Position numbers and translations under genes: made by a program. A DNA stretch of 7,676 bases from assembly GCA_024279575.1 (NCBI GenBank), contig JAJRRJ010000101.1, forward strand, positions 1 to 7,676. Direction: 5' to 3'. The DNA comes from Alphaproteobacteria bacterium. GTDB lineage: Bacteria > Pseudomonadota > Alphaproteobacteria > Rhizobiales > Devosiaceae. Each line of letters starts with the position of its first letter. Positions within the stretch are counted from its first letter, which is position 1. The notes below the pieces were generated by a model. It searched no databases. It was not told the origin of the DNA and saw only the letters and a program-made list of their open reading frames with translations. Positions 5,723-7,676 of this stretch are shown piece after piece.

Positions 5723-5872
5723 ATCAAAACCCTTGTTCACATTTTATCCCGTGCTATTTGCGCAAAAATAAAGTTTGCAGATCACCACACGCAGTTTGTG
5801 GTTGTCGCGCCAACAGTATATGAAACAATCAAAAGATTTGATACTAACCGGTTCTTGGATTTTAATTTGAGC
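5723..5872. promoter_or_regulatory. Divergent promoter region with a 19-bp dyad
   Basis: These 150 bp hold the 5' signals of two diverging genes. Plus strand: TTTGTG (5795-5800), a 16-nt spacer and TATATG (5817-5822) could serve the polyprenyl synthase, giving a leader of about 45 nt. Minus strand: TAAAAT (plus 5741-5746) is a good -10 for the methyltransferase but lacks a convincing -35. The dyad ACCACA-N7-TGTGGT (5784-5802) overlaps the plus-strand -35 and could be an operator. An 8-bp palindrome AACCGGTT lies at 5846-5853. I see no small gene here on either strand. All assignments are by consensus only. Confidence 0.35.
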
Positions 5873-6892
5873 ATGAGTAGTAATTTAAGTTCGGCGTCAC
5901 ACGCAACAATTGATCAATCAGGCATGGATGCACTTATTAAGGCCACCGCCACCGATATGGAGGCGGTTAACGCATTAATTTTGTCGCGTGCAGAATCCCA
6001 TGTTGAAATGGTTCCACAAATTGCGCGTTATCTGATTGAGGCGGGGGGTAAACGATTGCGCCCCATGCTTACCCTGATCAGCGCCCGCATGTTTTCTGAT
6101 GAAACCGGACATCAGATCAATTATGCGGCAGCAGTTGAGTTTATGCATAATGCCACATTGCTCCATGATGATGTGGTGGATGAAAGTGAAATGCGCCGGG
6201 GTAAACCCGCCGCCCGTAAAATCTGGGGCAACCAGGCCAGCGTGCTGGTCGGGGATTTTTTACTCGGCCAGGCTTTTATGATGATGGTTGAAACAGGGGA
6301 CCTTCCCGCCCTTCGCACCCTTTCCAGTGCCGCTGCAATTATTGCAGAGGGAGAAGTATTTCAGCTGAGCAAAGCCACCGACCTGAGCACAAGTGACAAA
6401 GACTATCTGCAAATTATCAATGCAAAAACTGCCACACTATTTGAAGCCGCTACAAAGGTTGGGGCAATGGCAGGCCAAGCAAGTTCCGCTCAACAGCAAG
6501 CGTTGGCGACCTATGGCCGCGAGCTGGGACTGGCGTTTCAGATTGTGGATGATGTATTGGATTATGGCGGGGCAAACGGGGCCCTGGGGAAAAATACCGG
6601 GGATGATTTGCGCGAAGGAAAGATGACTTTGCCGATCATTCTTGCTCTTGCCAAAGCCGATAAAAATGAAACGGCGCTAATAAAATCCGCACTTGGCGAC
6701 ACGAAGGCTGATCAAAAGACATTTAATGACGTTCTAAATGTCATAACCAAATATGATGCGCTGGAAATCTCTATCGAACGGGCGTTGAAATATGCACAAA
6801 ATGCCCGCGATGCACTCACTGAATTGCCGCCCAGCAAAACACGCACAATTTTGGCCGATATCGCTGATTACTGCGTGGCGCGGGTCAGCTGA
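5873..6892 (+). CDS. ispB: Long-chain polyprenyl diphosphate synthase (octaprenyl/decaprenyl type)
   Basis: A 339-aa trans-prenyltransferase that extends FPP/GGPP with IPP to the long side chain used for ubiquinone. Signatures: G-G-K-R-L-R-P (58-64), which binds diphosphate; the first Asp-rich motif L-L-H-D-D-V-V-D-E (D99, D100, D103), which binds Mg2+ and the allylic substrate, followed by M-R-R-G-K; G-N-Q-A-S-V-L-V-G-D-F-L; and the second Asp-rich motif F-Q-I-V-D-D-V-L-D (D226, D227, D230), then G-K-N-T-G-D-D and E-G-K-M-T-L-P. The positions 4 and 5 before the first DDxxD are Thr and Ala, small residues as in IspB, so a long product is expected; C10 (decaprenyl) would fit a Hyphomicrobiales host. 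The start ATG at 5873 gives the usual ~28-residue lead-in but has no strong Shine-Dalgarno; the ATG at 5924 is an alternative. The open frame before 5873 overlaps the methyltransferase gene and is not coding. It ends one base from the ispE stop. Confidence 0.95.
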   Translation: MSSNLSSASHATIDQSGMDALIKATATDMEAVNALILSRAESHVEMVPQIARYLIEAGGKRLRPMLTLISARMFSDETGHQINYAAAVEFMHNATLLHDDVVDESEMRRGKPAARKIWGNQASVLVGDFLLGQAFMMMVETGDLPALRTLSSAAAIIAEGEVFQLSKATDLSTSDKDYLQIINAKTATLFEAATKVGAMAGQASSAQQQALATYGRELGLAFQIVDDVLDYGGANGALGKNTGDDLREGKMTLPIILALAKADKNETALIKSALGDTKADQKTFNDVLNVITKYDALEISIERALKYAQNARDALTELPPSKTRTILADIADYCVARVS

Positions 6893-6893
6893 A

Positions 6894-7676
6894 TCACCCC
6901 TTCGTCCCGCCAAGAACTTTCGTTGCCACACACCAGTAGTCGGGCCATTTTCTGCCCAATTGTTCCGCTGCGTAATTGGCCTGTTCTTCAGTGGCGAAAA
7001 GGCCAAACACCGTGGCTCCTGACCCCGTCATTCGCGCCAGCAAACACGCCTTGATTTGCGACAGCTCGTTTACAAGAACGCCGATTTGCGGCACCAGATT
7101 GCATGCGGGGCCGAACAGGTCGTTGCGCGTTGTCAAAAGCCAGTTTACAAAATGTTCCACCCCTGAAAACCGGGCAGGCAAATCACTCATAACAGGGTTG
7201 GTTTTACGCGCCAAACTGGAGAAAACCTCGCTTGTTGACACTCCGGCTCCAGGATTGATCAGCACCAGGTAAAATTCCGGGAGGAATTCTACCGGTTCAA
7301 GGCTTTGACCAATCCCGCGCATAATCAGTGCAGTGTTTTTCAGACATGCGGGCACATCTGCTCCAAGTTCAAGTGCCAATTCTGCTAACTCGATTTGATC
7401 AATTTTTGCTCCTGCCCCTTCCTTGAGCAGATTGAGAACCGCTGCCGCATCGGCTGACCCTCCTCCGATTCCAGCGGCCACGGGCAGATTTTTCGTCAAT
7501 GAAACAGATAAATGTCGGGGCAGTGCATCAGGCCAGTTGGAACGGAAAATCCTAAGTGCACGCAACACAAGATTGTTTTCGTCAGCGCTTAAACCCTGGG
7601 CGAACGGCCCATCAATGCTTAGCTGGTCGCCTAGTTGCCCCTTGGCCTGCTCAATCGAAACCTGATCACCAATCCG
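6894..7676 (-). CDS. ispE: 4-diphosphocytidyl-2-C-methyl-D-erythritol kinase, 5'-truncated by window edge
   Basis: GHMP-family kinase of the MEP (non-mevalonate) pathway: it phosphorylates CDP-ME with ATP on the way to IPP and DMAPP. The frame is open from base 7676 (R-I-G-D-Q-V-S-I-E...) to TGA at 6896-6894, 260 residues; about 40 N-terminal residues, including the family's first K-I-N-L motif, lie outside. Evidence: L-S-I-D-G-P-F with D-E-N-N-L-V-L-R-A-L; the ATP-binding loop P-V-A-A-G-I-G-G-G-S-A-D (fragment residues 65-76); E-L-G-A-D-V-P-A-C; and the third GHMP motif M-T-G-S-G-A-T-V-F-G (from about 216). The GTG at 7568 is internal, not the start. It converges on the polyprenyl synthase gene, one base between the stops, so the two isoprenoid genes have no room for separate terminators. 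Confidence 0.95.
   Translation of the reverse strand, partial: RIGDQVSIEQAKGQLGDQLSIDGPFAQGLSADENNLVLRALRIFRSNWPDALPRHLSVSLTKNLPVAAGIGGGSADAAAVLNLLKEGAGAKIDQIELAELALELGADVPACLKNTALIMRGIGQSLEPVEFLPEFYLVLINPGAGVSTSEVFSSLARKTNPVMSDLPARFSGVEHFVNWLLTTRNDLFGPACNLVPQIGVLVNELSQIKACLLARMTGSGATVFGLFATEEQANYAAEQLGRKWPDYWCVATKVLGGTKG

Noticed and set aside
5669..5872. N-terminal extension of the polyprenyl synthase (407-aa version)
   Set aside because: The extra 68 residues overlap the opposite-strand methyltransferase start, include promoter-like AT-rich sequence and have no counterpart in the family; the ATG at 5873 gives normal length.
7423..7665. An 80-codon plus-strand frame opposite ispE
   Set aside because: It overlaps the conserved ATP-binding loop region of ispE on the other strand and shows no protein-like features.
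1..7676. CRISPR arrays, insertion sequences, tRNA or rRNA genes, phage modules
   Set aside because: I looked for regularly spaced repeats, transposase motifs, long terminal inverted repeats and tRNA cloverleaf ends on both strands and saw none. Almost all of the sequence is housekeeping coding sequence.

Overview
The window looks like an ordinary chromosomal stretch of an alphaproteobacterium, most likely Hyphomicrobiales (Rhizobiales)-related. The basis is the protein types and their neighbourhood: a separate alpha/beta glycyl-tRNA synthetase, a short S49 peptidase, a TrmN6-like methyltransferase, a long-chain polyprenyl diphosphate synthase and IspE, together with a CTTGAC-type -35 box. Base composition looks close to half GC, low for that order. 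I made no database search, so the taxonomic call is an inference.

Layout, left to right. (1) 2-1507, plus strand: glyS, missing its 5' end. (2) 1521-2216, minus: a lipoprotein L,D-transpeptidase (YkuD), ending 13 bp from glyS. (3) 2301-2543, minus: a small basic protein that I read as the ribosome-rescue factor ArfA, with a strong intrinsic-terminator-like hairpin inside its reading frame. (4) 2661-3587, minus: glyQ, with a good promoter just upstream. (5) 3597-3792: intergenic; it carries the glyQ promoter and, on plus, a short ORF that may be the stump of a cupin gene. (6) 3793-4011 and 4015-4896, minus: a one-TM small protein placed 3 nt after an SppA-like S49 peptidase. (7) 4970-5722, minus: a TrmN6-like methyltransferase. 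(8) 5723-5872: a divergent promoter region with a 19-bp dyad. (9) 5873-6892, plus: polyprenyl diphosphate synthase. (10) 6894-7676, minus: ispE, missing its 5' end; the two stop codons are one base apart.

Functionally there is a translation group (glyQ, glyS, the ArfA-like gene, the methyltransferase), an envelope group (L,D-transpeptidase, S49 peptidase with its small membrane neighbour) and an isoprenoid pair (IspE makes precursors, the polyprenyl synthase makes the quinone side chain).

The most interesting item is the ArfA-like gene. In gamma- and betaproteobacteria arfA is made from a deliberately broken (non-stop) mRNA, so that tmRNA destroys ArfA unless trans-translation fails. The hairpin followed by five U residues within codons 40-52 here has the geometry expected for that circuit. 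Other points: the two subunits of one synthetase lie on opposite, converging strands; several promoter-proximal palindromes; and an S49 peptidase with no visible membrane anchor of its own.
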